The notes under the pieces are model-generated. The model worked only from the letters and a program-made list of their open reading frames with translations. It did no database searches and was not told the origin of the DNA. From the IMG/VR virus record IMGVR_UViG_3300023184_000457, positions 1-26,528 of that record: 26,528 nucleotides of DNA; one strand, 5' to 3'. The stretch is from a virus. The position numbers were made by a program, and so were the translations under genes. Positions 13,313 to 19,919 of this stretch are shown piece after piece; position 1 is the stretch's first letter, and each line of letters opens with the position of its first letter.

Positions 13313-13843
13313 ATGGCCCACGACATAATAGACGTTATAAAGAATCTACAAACACTTAGTGAAAATAATAGTGCGTTTAAAGTACTCAAAGACTTTGAAC
13401 GTGTTATTGATGAACTAGATGTGTATGTATTTAAAAATTGGGAAGAAGGCGAACTTATTGCTGGACCCAAAGTAAATCGCTACGATGTAGAATGCAAATT
13501 TATGTGGTCACGTGATAATATGCCCGATCCCAATGGCGGGAAACGTTTGGTAGATTACGGCTGTCAAGTTGTTTATTCTAAAGAAGTGGTTATGTTACCA
13601 CGTAAGATCAAGGACCCGAGTGACTTTAGACCTGGTACTAAAAAAGGTAAAATCGATGCACATCCAATTTGGACCGTAACTATTGTTATGCCTAAAAAAT
13701 TAATGCAAGATGTTTATGTTGGAAAAGAAAATAAAGAAAATAATAGAATGGCAGAATTGATGAAATATAGTCAACAAGACGCACAACTTGAAAATGTAGC
13801 ACAAGAAGAACCAGCGGAGGCGCCAGCAGATGCAACAGCATAA
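13313..13843 (+). CDS. Conserved phage protein, 176 residues (late)
   Basis: The protein has an N-terminal helix MAHDIIDVIKNLQTLSENNS, then LDVYVFKNWEEGELIAGPKV, a YDVECKFMW strand, MPDPNGGKRLVDYGCQVVYSK, and PRKIKDPSDFRPGTKKGKID with a following strand WTVTIVMPKKLM. The tail is Ala/Glu/Gln-rich. This architecture matches a conserved protein I know only from T4-like marine phages as an uncharacterised, probably virion-associated product. The start at ATG 13313 is chosen over TTG 13244 because an ATAAATA box lies between them. It overlaps the next gene by 14 bases, and the two are probably functionally linked. Confidence 0.65.
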   Translation: MAHDIIDVIKNLQTLSENNSAFKVLKDFERVIDELDVYVFKNWEEGELIAGPKVNRYDVECKFMWSRDNMPDPNGGKRLVDYGCQVVYSKEVVMLPRKIKDPSDFRPGTKKGKIDAHPIWTVTIVMPKKLMQDVYVGKENKENNRMAELMKYSQQDAQLENVAQEEPAEAPADATA

Positions 13844-14576
13844 ATTAAATGAAGGATTAAGATCCGGAGACCTTGAAAATTATGTGTCAGAACTATTTAC
13901 AGTTGACCAATATAAAAGCAAGATGGGAGAAGATAAAGATGTAATAGTACTAGGATTTCATGTACGTGAAAAAAATCCTGCTATTGATATGATGGAATTT
14001 ATTGAAAAAGGATACGATTTCATTCTCGATGCTGACATGAGTGCTGGAGAGGAAAACGATGGCCAGTATCAGGTGTTTGTCGAAATACAAAGAACTCCTG
14101 AATTAAAATCTCAATTAAAAGAATTATTAGGTGGTGTTGGTCAATTATGTAAATGTACCGAATGGAAATTTCGCTACCAAAAAGAACCAAAAAGTCGTGA
14201 GTTTAATGAAGAAAATATTACAGAAGCAATTCCAATGACCAAAGACGATTATGAACGCAAAGTTATGGAAATTAAAAATGTTGATGTTAAAGAATTCTTT
14301 GATCAAGGTATTGTAGATGTTGCGTTAGAATCTGATAATAATTTAATATTCAGTAAACCATATGCTGGTGATATTTCTGCTAAATTTATTGCTATTGGTG
14401 ATTATGCAGATGTCAAACACACTGTTCCGGGTCCATTATCTTTAGACGAAAGCAGTCAAAGTCAAATGTTCTTTTTATCAAAATATATTGGTAATTACGA
14501 AATTAATAAAATTGGAAATAAATTTTTAATTAGAAACGGAAATCGTGCTGTAGTATTAGAAAAAGATAGGTGGTAA
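13830..14576 (+). CDS. Conserved phage protein, 248 residues (late)
   Basis: The protein opens with LRSGDLENYVSELFTVDQYKS, continues with MGEDKDVIVLGFHV, MMEFIEKGYDFILDADMSAGEE and YQVFVEIQR, then LKELLGGVGQL. A second domain starts around residue 130 with MTKDDYERKVMEIKNVDVKEFFDQG, and the C-terminus ends in a beta-rich NKIGNKFLIRNGNRAVVLEKDRW. The first half (FTVDQYKSKMGED, DADMS-GEE) is strongly patterned like a conserved protein of T4-like marine phages lying next to the 13313-type gene. GGAGG (13816-13820) gives the ribosome site inside the upstream gene. Function is unknown; a structural or assembly role is suggested only by the late promoter upstream. Confidence 0.65.
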   Translation: MQQHKLNEGLRSGDLENYVSELFTVDQYKSKMGEDKDVIVLGFHVREKNPAIDMMEFIEKGYDFILDADMSAGEENDGQYQVFVEIQRTPELKSQLKELLGGVGQLCKCTEWKFRYQKEPKSREFNEENITEAIPMTKDDYERKVMEIKNVDVKEFFDQGIVDVALESDNNLIFSKPYAGDISAKFIAIGDYADVKHTVPGPLSLDESSQSQMFFLSKYIGNYEINKIGNKFLIRNGNRAVVLEKDRW

Positions 14577-14577
14577 T

Positions 14578-15039
14578 ATGTGGTTGATGAATTTTCTACC
14601 AGACTGGATTTTTCATGCTATACTATTAATTGGTATATTAGGATTAATTGCTAGTTTTATATTAGGTTTTATTCCTGCTGTTCGCACTTACAAATTGCCT
14701 ATACAAGTTGGAGCAATATTACTAATTGTATTTGGGGTATGGTTCGAAGGTGCAATGAGCAATCAAGCAGCATGGGAAGCCCGTGTAGCAGAAATGCAAG
14801 TTAAGGTGGCAGAGGCTGAAGCAAAAAGTCAAGAAACTAATGTTAAAATTATAACTAAAACTGTTAAACAACTTGAACTGGTTAGAACTCGTGGGGATGA
14901 TATTATTAACTATGTAGACCGCGAAGTAGTTAAAGATAAAGAAGTTATCAAATTTGTAGAGAATTGTCCTATTCCACAAATTATTATTAATACACACAAT
15001 GCCGCAGCATTAAATCAATCAATAGAGTCTAATAAATGA
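14578..15039 (+). CDS. Putative i-spanin (Rz-like inner-membrane spanin)
   Basis: The 153-residue protein has two hydrophobic segments (about 10-31 and 41-58), then a long charged helix rich in Ala/Glu/Lys (62-125, with AAWEARVAEMQVK and AEAEAKSQE), and a C-terminal part with Cys130 in ENCPIPQ and NTHNAAAL. Inner-membrane spanins have an N-terminal anchor and a periplasmic coiled coil that binds an outer-membrane lipoprotein to fuse the membranes at lysis. Classic Rz has a single anchor, so two segments are unusual. The following gene is a lipoprotein of o-spanin size coupled by ATGA, which strengthens the call. The assignment rests on architecture and context. Confidence 0.7.
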   Translation: MWLMNFLPDWIFHAILLIGILGLIASFILGFIPAVRTYKLPIQVGAILLIVFGVWFEGAMSNQAAWEARVAEMQVKVAEAEAKSQETNVKIITKTVKQLELVRTRGDDIINYVDREVVKDKEVIKFVENCPIPQIIINTHNAAALNQSIESNK

Positions 15040-15329
15040 ACTTAATTAAATTATTTGTCCTTGCAATTTTTATTATATTTGCATTTTTAATTACGGGCTG
15101 TAGTACAACCGTTCCTGTAACTGCTAGATTTCCAGATGCACCTATATTGATATTAGAAAAATGCCCCCAGTTAAAAACTATAGAAGGCGAATCTGTTAGC
15201 ATTATTGATTTTACAAAAACTGTAACATTAAATTATACAACATATTATGAATGTGCTGTAAAAAGCGATGCGTGGATAGAATGGTACTATACACAGAAAA
15301 AAATATTTGAAGAAGTACAAGGAGATTAA
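15036..15329 (+). CDS. Putative o-spanin lipoprotein (Rz1-like)
   Basis: The 97-residue protein starts with a hydrophobic signal peptide ending in the lipobox FLITGC, so Cys22 should be lipidated and anchored in the outer membrane. The mature part has Cys44 in EKCPQLK, an acidic TIEGESVSI segment, and TTYYECAVKSDAWIEWYYTQKKIFEE, which suits a short helix meeting the i-spanin. It overlaps the i-spanin-like gene as ATGA but is not nested within it, unlike lambda Rz/Rz1. The pair would breach the outer membrane, implying a diderm host. AAGGAG for the next gene overlaps its end. Confidence 0.75.
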   Translation: MNLIKLFVLAIFIIFAFLITGCSTTVPVTARFPDAPILILEKCPQLKTIEGESVSIIDFTKTVTLNYTTYYECAVKSDAWIEWYYTQKKIFEEVQGD

Positions 15330-15330
15330 T

Positions 15331-15450
15331 ATGTTAGAAACATTATTTTGGTTAGCATTAGGAGCATTTGTAGGATGGAATTTTCCACAACCACAATTTG
15401 CTAAAAACATTCAAGCAAAGGTTATAACCTTATTTCGTAAGGAGCAATAA
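15331..15450 (+). CDS. Small membrane-associated protein, 39 residues
   Basis: The short gene starts at ATG 15331 behind AAGGAG (15318-15323, approx.) and one base after the o-spanin stop. Its TAA overlaps the ATG of the endolysin gene (TAATG). It begins MLETLFWLALGAFVGW, a short hydrophobic helix, followed by FPQPQFAKN and a basic VITLFRKEQ tail. This looks like a tiny N-anchored membrane protein of a type that sits in phage lysis regions. It may modulate lysis, but no homologue is recognised with confidence. Its tight packing between two lysis genes and good ribosome site argue that it is real. Confidence 0.65.
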   Translation: MLETLFWLALGAFVGWNFPQPQFAKNIQAKVITLFRKEQ

Positions 15451-16073
15451 TGTCAGGATTTATTTTAACACAAGAACAACTAGCACAACTGCTTCCAAAT
15501 AATCATTATCTTGATCATTGGTATCATGCGTTGGAACAAGCATTGCCTGATTACGATATTAACACTCCTAACAGAGTAGCAGCATTTCTTGCTCAGTGTG
15601 CTCATGAAAGTGGCGGATTTACTGCTATTAAAGAAAACTTAAATTATCGTGCTGCTACATTACGCAAGGTGTTTCCTAAATATTTTCCAAGTGATGAAAT
15701 TGCTAATGCCTATGCCGGCAAACAAGAAATGATTGCTAATCGTGTATATGGCGGACGTATGGGCAACGGTGACGAACATAGTGGGGATGGATATCGTTAT
15801 TGCGGGCGCGGACTGATCCAACTAACCGGCAAACAAAATTATCAAAATTTTGCAGATAGTATTGAAATTGCTGTGGAAGATGTTCCAGAATATTTGGCTA
15901 CATTCGAAGGTGCTGTGCAAAGTGCCTGCTGGTTCTGGGAAAGTAATAACTTAAATGTACAGGCCGATGCCGGCGATATTAAAACAATGACAAGAAAAAT
16001 CAATGGTGGTTACATTGGTTTAGAAGATCGTATCAAACACTACGAACACGCACTACACATAATGGGTGCATAA
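15450..16073 (+). CDS. Endolysin, glycoside hydrolase family 19 (chitinase/lysozyme-like)
   Basis: The 207-residue protein is a GH19-type muramidase, the lysozyme-like fold used by many phage endolysins to cut peptidoglycan. AHESGGF (51-57) carries the catalytic Glu53. The following LNYRAATLRKVFPKYFP and the GDGYRYCGRGLIQLTGKQNY motif (113-131) line the substrate groove, and ACWFWESNNLN with MTRKINGG follow, all in the usual order. No signal peptide is seen, so export probably depends on a holin such as the one at 17692. Ribosome site AAGGAG lies within the upstream small gene (15439-15444). The family is confident. Confidence 0.93.
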   Translation: MSGFILTQEQLAQLLPNNHYLDHWYHALEQALPDYDINTPNRVAAFLAQCAHESGGFTAIKENLNYRAATLRKVFPKYFPSDEIANAYAGKQEMIANRVYGGRMGNGDEHSGDGYRYCGRGLIQLTGKQNYQNFADSIEIAVEDVPEYLATFEGAVQSACWFWESNNLNVQADAGDIKTMTRKINGGYIGLEDRIKHYEHALHIMGA

Positions 16074-16095
16074 TAAACACACTAAGGAGCGTAAG

Positions 16096-16617
16096 ATGGC
16101 AGAATCACGAAGCGAAAGAGAAGCACACATTAAAGATAAGGCAGGTTGGGTGATCACTGTTGTAGCAGCATTGTTAGCAGTGAATACATATCTTGCCAAT
16201 GGTTACAGCAGCAGCATATTAACCAATACTATCAAGGCCAACGATACATGGAATTTTTATCAGGCCAAAAGTATCAAACAAACTATTGCAGAAGCAGCAC
16301 GTGATGATGCAGAAGCACGCCACGATGCTAAAAAAGTAGCGGCACTAACTGCTAAAATAGATCGATATGAAAGTGATACTGAAAAAGGTGAAGGCAAGCG
16401 AGAACTATTTGTCAAAGCCAAAGCATTAGAAGCATCTCGTGATGAGGCTAAACTGCACGGTCCATGGCTGACATTTTCAGGATCTGCATTCCAACTCAGC
16501 ATTGTCCTGTTGTCTGCTGCTATACTAGCAGTCAGTATGGGCATGTTCTGGGCTAGCATTGGAGTTGGCTTTATTGGTGCTATACTAATGAGTCAAGGTA
16601 TTTGGCTCTGGATGTAA
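16096..16617 (+). CDS. DUF4337-like membrane protein
   Basis: The 173-residue protein has an N-terminal charged segment, a membrane helix (about 18-36, WVITVVAALLAVNTYLANG), then a conserved NDTWNFYQAKSIKQT motif, a long charged helix rich in Ala/Asp/Lys, and two C-terminal membrane helices. The W-x-FYQAKSIK motif and three-helix plan match the bacterial DUF4337 family, whose function is unknown. ATG 16096 is chosen because AAGGAGC sits 7 bases before it; an in-frame start at 16066 lies within the endolysin. It may assist lysis or the inner membrane, judging only by position. Confidence 0.75.
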   Translation: MAESRSEREAHIKDKAGWVITVVAALLAVNTYLANGYSSSILTNTIKANDTWNFYQAKSIKQTIAEAARDDAEARHDAKKVAALTAKIDRYESDTEKGEGKRELFVKAKALEASRDEAKLHGPWLTFSGSAFQLSIVLLSAAILAVSMGMFWASIGVGFIGAILMSQGIWLWM

Positions 16618-16655
16618 CTTAACTACATACTTAACTTTACCTGCTGCTTCTTTAA

Positions 16656-16673
16656 ATAATAGTACACTATTAT
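16656..16673. promoter_or_regulatory. Perfect inverted repeat before the 16685 gene
   Basis: ATAATAGT (16656-16663) and ACTATTAT (16666-16673) form a perfect 8-bp palindrome split by AC. It ends one base before GGAG, the ribosome site of the gene at 16685. It could be a repressor operator in DNA or a weak hairpin near the ribosome site in RNA. Confidence 0.5.
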
Positions 16674-16684
16674 GGAGCAGGCTA

Positions 16685-16900
16685 ATGTGGATTTTCAAAC
16701 CGGGTATTCTAATATCTGCATTAGCGGTTGTACTCCTTACAGCCTCATCTGATCAAATATTGAAAAAAAACGAAGTATGGGTTTGCGTAAAATGGCAATG
16801 GTCAAGTAGTCCATTTGAAGGACGAGTGACCTGTGTTGAATGGACCAAGAAAGATTGTTCTGGTAGATTGTATCCGGAGATATGTAAATTAGGCGGATAA
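16685..16900 (+). CDS. Small secreted or membrane-anchored Cys protein, 71 residues
   Basis: The protein opens with a hydrophobic helix (GILISALAVVLLTASS), which is either an uncleaved anchor or a signal peptide. It then has a short exported domain with four Cys residues, in VWVCVKW, VTCVEW, KKDCSGR and PEICKL. Even Cys number and periplasmic location suggest two disulphides. GGAG stands 7-10 bases before ATG, preceded by the palindrome at 16656-16673. No family is recognised. Superinfection exclusion or lysis regulation are both plausible for a small exported phage protein, but there is no direct evidence. Confidence 0.6.
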   Translation: MWIFKPGILISALAVVLLTASSDQILKKNEVWVCVKWQWSSSPFEGRVTCVEWTKKDCSGRLYPEICKLGG

Positions 16901-16903
16901 TAT

Positions 16904-17521
16904 ATGATTGATCCAATTAGTATAAGTCTTGCCTTTTCAGCAGCACAATCAGCGATTAGTGGCATTAAACAAGCCATTGCTATGGGCAAGGATGTTAACA
17001 GCATTATTGGGCAAGTAGGACATTTCTTTGAGTCTGCTGATCAAGTGCATATGGCCAGTATTCAGGCCAAACACAGTTCCATGGGTAAAAGTGATGCTCA
17101 ACTTGGTCGCCAGGCTCTTGAGTTTGCAATGCATAGTAATCAACTGCGTGAAGATGAAAGAGCCTTAAAAGATATGATCTATTGGCAACTTGGCAAACCT
17201 CAAATCTGGGAAGATATGATTAAGGAGCGTTCTAGATTATTAAAAGAAAAGCGTGAAGGTGAAGAAGCAATAGCAAAAGCCAAACAAGCACATAAAGAAA
17301 AAATGGGTCAGTACTTTATGATGACCATGTACCTAATTGGTGGGGCACTTGTTATTGGATCATTTATTATGATGGGGATTCAATTTTACAGTATGGCAGA
17401 AGAACAAAAAGCGTTTGAGGCTGCTCAAGCAAAAGTCTTAAAAATCCGTCGTGAACAACAATGGGCTAGAGAACTAGAACAAAAGAAACAACTAGAATCT
17501 GCTAGCAAAAACGGTGGTTAA
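16904..17521 (+). CDS. Conserved phage membrane protein, 205 residues
   Basis: The protein starts MIDPISISLAFSAAQSAISGIKQAIAMGKD, a recurrent N-terminus in uncharacterised phage proteins of T4-like marine phages. It continues with a helix-rich middle including LEFAMHSNQLREDERALKDMIYWQLG and the charged coiled coil RSRLLKEKREGEEAIAKAKQ. One membrane helix (about 145-165, MYLIGGALVIGSFIMMGIQF) is followed by another charged helix. The topology (cytosolic helices, one anchor, charged tail) could suit a lysis accessory or virion-associated membrane protein. Neither role is supported by motifs. ATG 16904 follows the preceding stop by three bases. Confidence 0.65.
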   Translation: MIDPISISLAFSAAQSAISGIKQAIAMGKDVNSIIGQVGHFFESADQVHMASIQAKHSSMGKSDAQLGRQALEFAMHSNQLREDERALKDMIYWQLGKPQIWEDMIKERSRLLKEKREGEEAIAKAKQAHKEKMGQYFMMTMYLIGGALVIGSFIMMGIQFYSMAEEQKAFEAAQAKVLKIRREQQWARELEQKKQLESASKNGG

Positions 17522-17660
17522 TACCTATTTCTATCATTTGACCAATCTTTGAACATTACCCAAAATATCATAACTAACGGAACACACCCTAATAAAAATA
17601 ATAGATCGTTGAAAGTAATGATTATATTAAAATACATCAATTATTTATTGGGTTATTTTG

Positions 17661-17667
17661 ATAAATA
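17661..17667 (+). promoter_or_regulatory. Putative late promoter box ATAAATA (holin)
   Basis: GATAAATATC with the core at 17661-17667 stands 24 bases before the holin ATG; CGGAGC (17681-17686) is the ribosome site. The rest of the 170-base gap (17522-17691) is AT-rich, and I see no other gene or RNA in it apart from a doubtful 20-codon ORF. Confidence 0.55.
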
Positions 17668-17691
17668 TCAGTACACTTAACGGAGCATAGC

Positions 17692-18303
17692 ATGGCAGAC
17701 GAAACCGCAGAAAAAATCAGCGCAAGCGAAAAGAAAAAAGAAGATTGGATGAACAGTAAATGGCGTCCAATGATGGGTTGGATGTATATGCTAATCTGTA
17801 CCATGGACATGGTAATATTTCCAGTACTTTGGAGTTTGTTACAAAGTCTTAGTCACGGTGCAGTTAATTCACAATGGCAACCGTTAACACTACAGGGAGC
17901 AGGATTGTTCCATATTGCTATGGGTGCTGTACTTGGTATTGCTGCACATGGTCGTACACAAGAAAAATTAAACGGTGCTAACAATGGCGGATTGGGCGGT
18001 GCAGGGTTAGGAACAACATATGTTCCACCGGGAGCACAAAATACAGTTAATGTAGGAGGTATGAATAATGGCGGATTCAATACACAACCAGGAGGCTCAA
18101 CAGGATTCGGTGCTCCAGCAGCAGGAGGCTTTGGAAACTCCGGCGGTTTTGGTTCACCAGCACCAGCAGGATTTGGCGCACCAGCACCGGGAGGCTTTGG
18201 TGGCAATTCAGGATTTGGAGCGTCAGCGGGTGGCTCTCCAGCAGTCGTAACCGGATTTGGAGGCAAACCTGCTCCAATGCCAGCACCACAACCAATGTTA
18301 TAA
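17692..18303 (+). CDS. Putative holin with Gly-Phe-rich tail
   Basis: The 203-residue protein has a charged N-terminus, then WRPMMGWMYMLICTMDMVIFP leading into a first membrane segment and LTLQGAGLFHIAMGAVLGIAA as another. The RP-x-x-GW start and short hydrophobic hairpins are typical of three-helix phage holins that make the lethal membrane hole and release the endolysin. From residue 100 on, the tail is Gly/Ala/Pro/Phe-rich with repeated GFGAP, GGFG and SGFG units and no charge until the last residues. Such tails occur in holin-like proteins of marine phages, but their role is unknown. It follows its own ATAAATA box, so lysis timing is probably late. Confidence 0.75.
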   Translation: MADETAEKISASEKKKEDWMNSKWRPMMGWMYMLICTMDMVIFPVLWSLLQSLSHGAVNSQWQPLTLQGAGLFHIAMGAVLGIAAHGRTQEKLNGANNGGLGGAGLGTTYVPPGAQNTVNVGGMNNGGFNTQPGGSTGFGAPAAGGFGNSGGFGSPAPAGFGAPAPGGFGGNSGFGASAGGSPAVVTGFGGKPAPMPAPQPML

Positions 18304-18314
18304 GGAAACATAAA

Positions 18315-18539
18315 ATGAAGAAATTATCAGCAGTATTATATCTAGTAGGAATTTATTCAGTATGCTTAATGGCTACTACGAACATAGCCTATGCAGGTGG
18401 CGAAATGAAAGAAGTATGCCACGATAAATTAGACAAGGCCGGCAAGCCTGTAATGAAGGACGGTAAAGCGGTCCAAGCGTGTAAAAAAATCAAGGTTCAT
18501 AAGAAACTTGAGGGAACTGATGTTCCGGTTAAGAAATAA
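18315..18539 (+). CDS. Small exported basic protein, 74 residues
   Basis: A clear Sec signal peptide (MKKLSAVLYLVGIYSVCLMA and on) ends in AYA before Gly-Gly, giving a predicted mature form of about 46 residues. The mature part is Lys-rich with two Cys (VCHDKLDK, AVQACKKIK) and likely one disulphide. AAGGAAA precedes ATG, 11 bases after the holin stop. It is the last gene before the hairpin at 18558-18588. Exported small basic proteins near lysis genes are often of unknown function. It may act on the periplasm during lysis or exclusion, but this is not shown. Confidence 0.65.
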   Translation: MKKLSAVLYLVGIYSVCLMATTNIAYAGGEMKEVCHDKLDKAGKPVMKDGKAVQACKKIKVHKKLEGTDVPVKK

Positions 18540-18545
18540 AAACTC

Positions 18546-18574
18546 TTGACACAACTTAAAAGGTATAGTATAAT
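18546..18574 (+). promoter_or_regulatory. Consensus sigma70 promoter of dnaJ-def-clpA operon
   Basis: TTGACA (18546-18551), exactly 17 bases, then TATAAT (18569-18574) match the full bacterial consensus at both boxes. The predicted start is about 18581, leaving only about 14 bases before ATG 18595 and no Shine-Dalgarno. This is the best promoter in the window. Confidence 0.85.
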
Positions 18575-18588
18575 CTACTATACCTTTT
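18558..18588. terminator. 11-bp inverted repeat enclosing the -10 box; terminator-like
   Basis: AAAAGGTATAG (18558-18568) pairs perfectly with CTATACCTTTT (18578-18588), with a 9-base loop that holds the TATAAT box. Followed by T5 and C, it would act as a weak, AT-rich terminator for RNA arriving from the lysis genes. As DNA it centres a symmetric site on the -10 box, where a repressor could bind. Confidence 0.65.
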
Positions 18589-18594
18589 TCTATT

Positions 18595-19422
18595 ATGGAC
18601 CATTACACAACTTTAGGCGTAGATCGAAACGCAAGCCCCGACGATATCAAACGGGCATATCGTAAATTGGCCAGTCAGCATCATCCAGATAAAGGTGGCG
18701 ACAAGGCTAAATTCCAAGATATTCAGGTTGCTTATGATACATTGAGCGACCCGGATAAACGATCCCAATACGATAATCCAATGCCCCAAGGCTTCCGACA
18801 GCACGGAGGAGTGCCGCCCGGCTTTGAAGACGTATTTGCTCAGATGTTTGGAGGCAATAGTCCATTTGGTGATATGTTTGGTGGACGTAGGCCACAACCT
18901 GTTAGGAACAGAACCTTAAATTTACAAACACAAATATTGTTAGAAGAAGCATTTCACGGTAAAGATCTATTAGCAACAATTCAATTGCCGTCGGGTAGAG
19001 AACAAGTTCTACAGGTAAAAATTCCTCCAGGAGTTAGTGATGGTACTACATTGCGACTAGCAAGTATGGGTGATGATAGCATAGGAAATATGCCAAGAGG
19101 GGATATACATTTAGGAGTTCACATACTACCTCATAATATATATCAACGACAAGGCGATGACCTTGTTAGAAATTTATCTATTAACTGTCTAGATGCAATA
19201 GTAGGTAAAACTTTACAGTTTGATACTATAGATAATAAAACATTAGAAATTGAAATTGCGCCTGGTACACAACACGGGCAAACACTTGCCGTACAAGGAT
19301 ACGGAATGCCTAACATGTCTAATTTTTATATGAGAGGAAGATTGCTATTAAATATTAATATCACTGTACCAACTAATTTAACAGATGAACACAAATTACT
19401 TATAAAACAAATATTATGTTAA
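18595..19422 (+). CDS. DnaJ/CbpA-like J-domain co-chaperone
   Basis: The 275-residue protein has a J-domain at 1-60: YTTLGVDRNASPDDIKRAYR, the HPD motif (30-32) and DPDKRSQYD. A Gly/Phe-rich linker (PMPQGF, GGNSPFGDMFGG) follows, then a DnaJ C-terminal substrate-binding domain from about 98 with LNLQTQILLEEAFHGK and VKIPPGVSDGTTLRL. The Cys-rich zinc finger of DnaJ is absent, as in CbpA/DjlA-type J-proteins. J-proteins hand clients to DnaK and stimulate its ATPase; no DnaK is visible here, so it probably uses the host's. It heads an operon with deformylase and ClpA and overlaps the next ATG by 7 bases. The leader is about 14 bases with no ribosome site. Confidence 0.93.
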   Translation: MDHYTTLGVDRNASPDDIKRAYRKLASQHHPDKGGDKAKFQDIQVAYDTLSDPDKRSQYDNPMPQGFRQHGGVPPGFEDVFAQMFGGNSPFGDMFGGRRPQPVRNRTLNLQTQILLEEAFHGKDLLATIQLPSGREQVLQVKIPPGVSDGTTLRLASMGDDSIGNMPRGDIHLGVHILPHNIYQRQGDDLVRNLSINCLDAIVGKTLQFDTIDNKTLEIEIAPGTQHGQTLAVQGYGMPNMSNFYMRGRLLLNINITVPTNLTDEHKLLIKQILC

Positions 19423-19919
19423 AACTTGTAAAATTTCCAGACCCCATACTTAGGCAACGTATGCCTGATTTTGACTTCACTAATCCTGTAATAGATCCAG
19501 TAGAACTTGAAAAAGATATGATTAACATTATGCTAGCCGCTGACGGTATTGGTCTTGCTGCTAATCAAGTTGGAATCAATACTCGTATGTTTGTTATGGG
19601 GCATAGAGATAATCCAGAAGCCGCACAAGCATTTTTTAATCCTAAAATTATAGAAAATACAACAGAAAGTATTAATCTAGAGGAAGGATGTTTGAGTTTT
19701 CCTGGAATTTATGTTAAAATTAAACGTCCTACAGCAATTAAAGCACGTTGGCAGAATAGTCAAGGTGAAGTTGAAGAAGGAGAATTTGATGGATATAACT
19801 GTAAGTGTTTCTTACACGAATACGATCATTTAGAGGGAATTACATTCCAAGATAGAGTCAGCAGCCTTAAATGGGCTATGGCAGTTAAAAAAACTAAAGT
19901 AAAGAGAAAATACAAATAA
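19416..19919 (+). CDS. def: Peptide deformylase
   Basis: The 167-residue protein carries all three deformylase motifs: GIGLAANQ (44-51), EGCLS (90-94, metal ligand Cys92) and HEYDH (134-138, ligands His134 and His138, catalytic Glu135). Deformylases remove the formyl group from the start Met of new proteins, and phage versions are common in marine T4-like phages. A Tyr stands in the fourth position where H-E-(x)-D-H usually has Met/Leu, which is within the family range. A basic C-terminus (KKTKVKRKYK) might contact the ribosome, as the C-terminal helix of E. coli PDF does. Its ATG lies within dnaJ, and its TAA overlaps the clpA ATG (TAATG). Confidence 0.95.
   Translation: MLKLVKFPDPILRQRMPDFDFTNPVIDPVELEKDMINIMLAADGIGLAANQVGINTRMFVMGHRDNPEAAQAFFNPKIIENTTESINLEEGCLSFPGIYVKIKRPTAIKARWQNSQGEVEEGEFDGYNCKCFLHEYDHLEGITFQDRVSSLKWAMAVKKTKVKRKYK

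Noticed and set aside
16066-16095. Upstream start for the DUF4337-like gene
   Set aside because: It overlaps the endolysin, whereas ATG 16096 has AAGGAGC at proper spacing.
17625-17687. 20-codon ORF before the holin
   Set aside because: Very short, no ribosome site of quality, and it runs through the late-promoter box.
17853-18311. Long Pro-rich minus-strand ORF opposite the holin tail
   Set aside because: It is a mirror of the Gly-rich plus-strand repeats; no ribosome site or independent composition.
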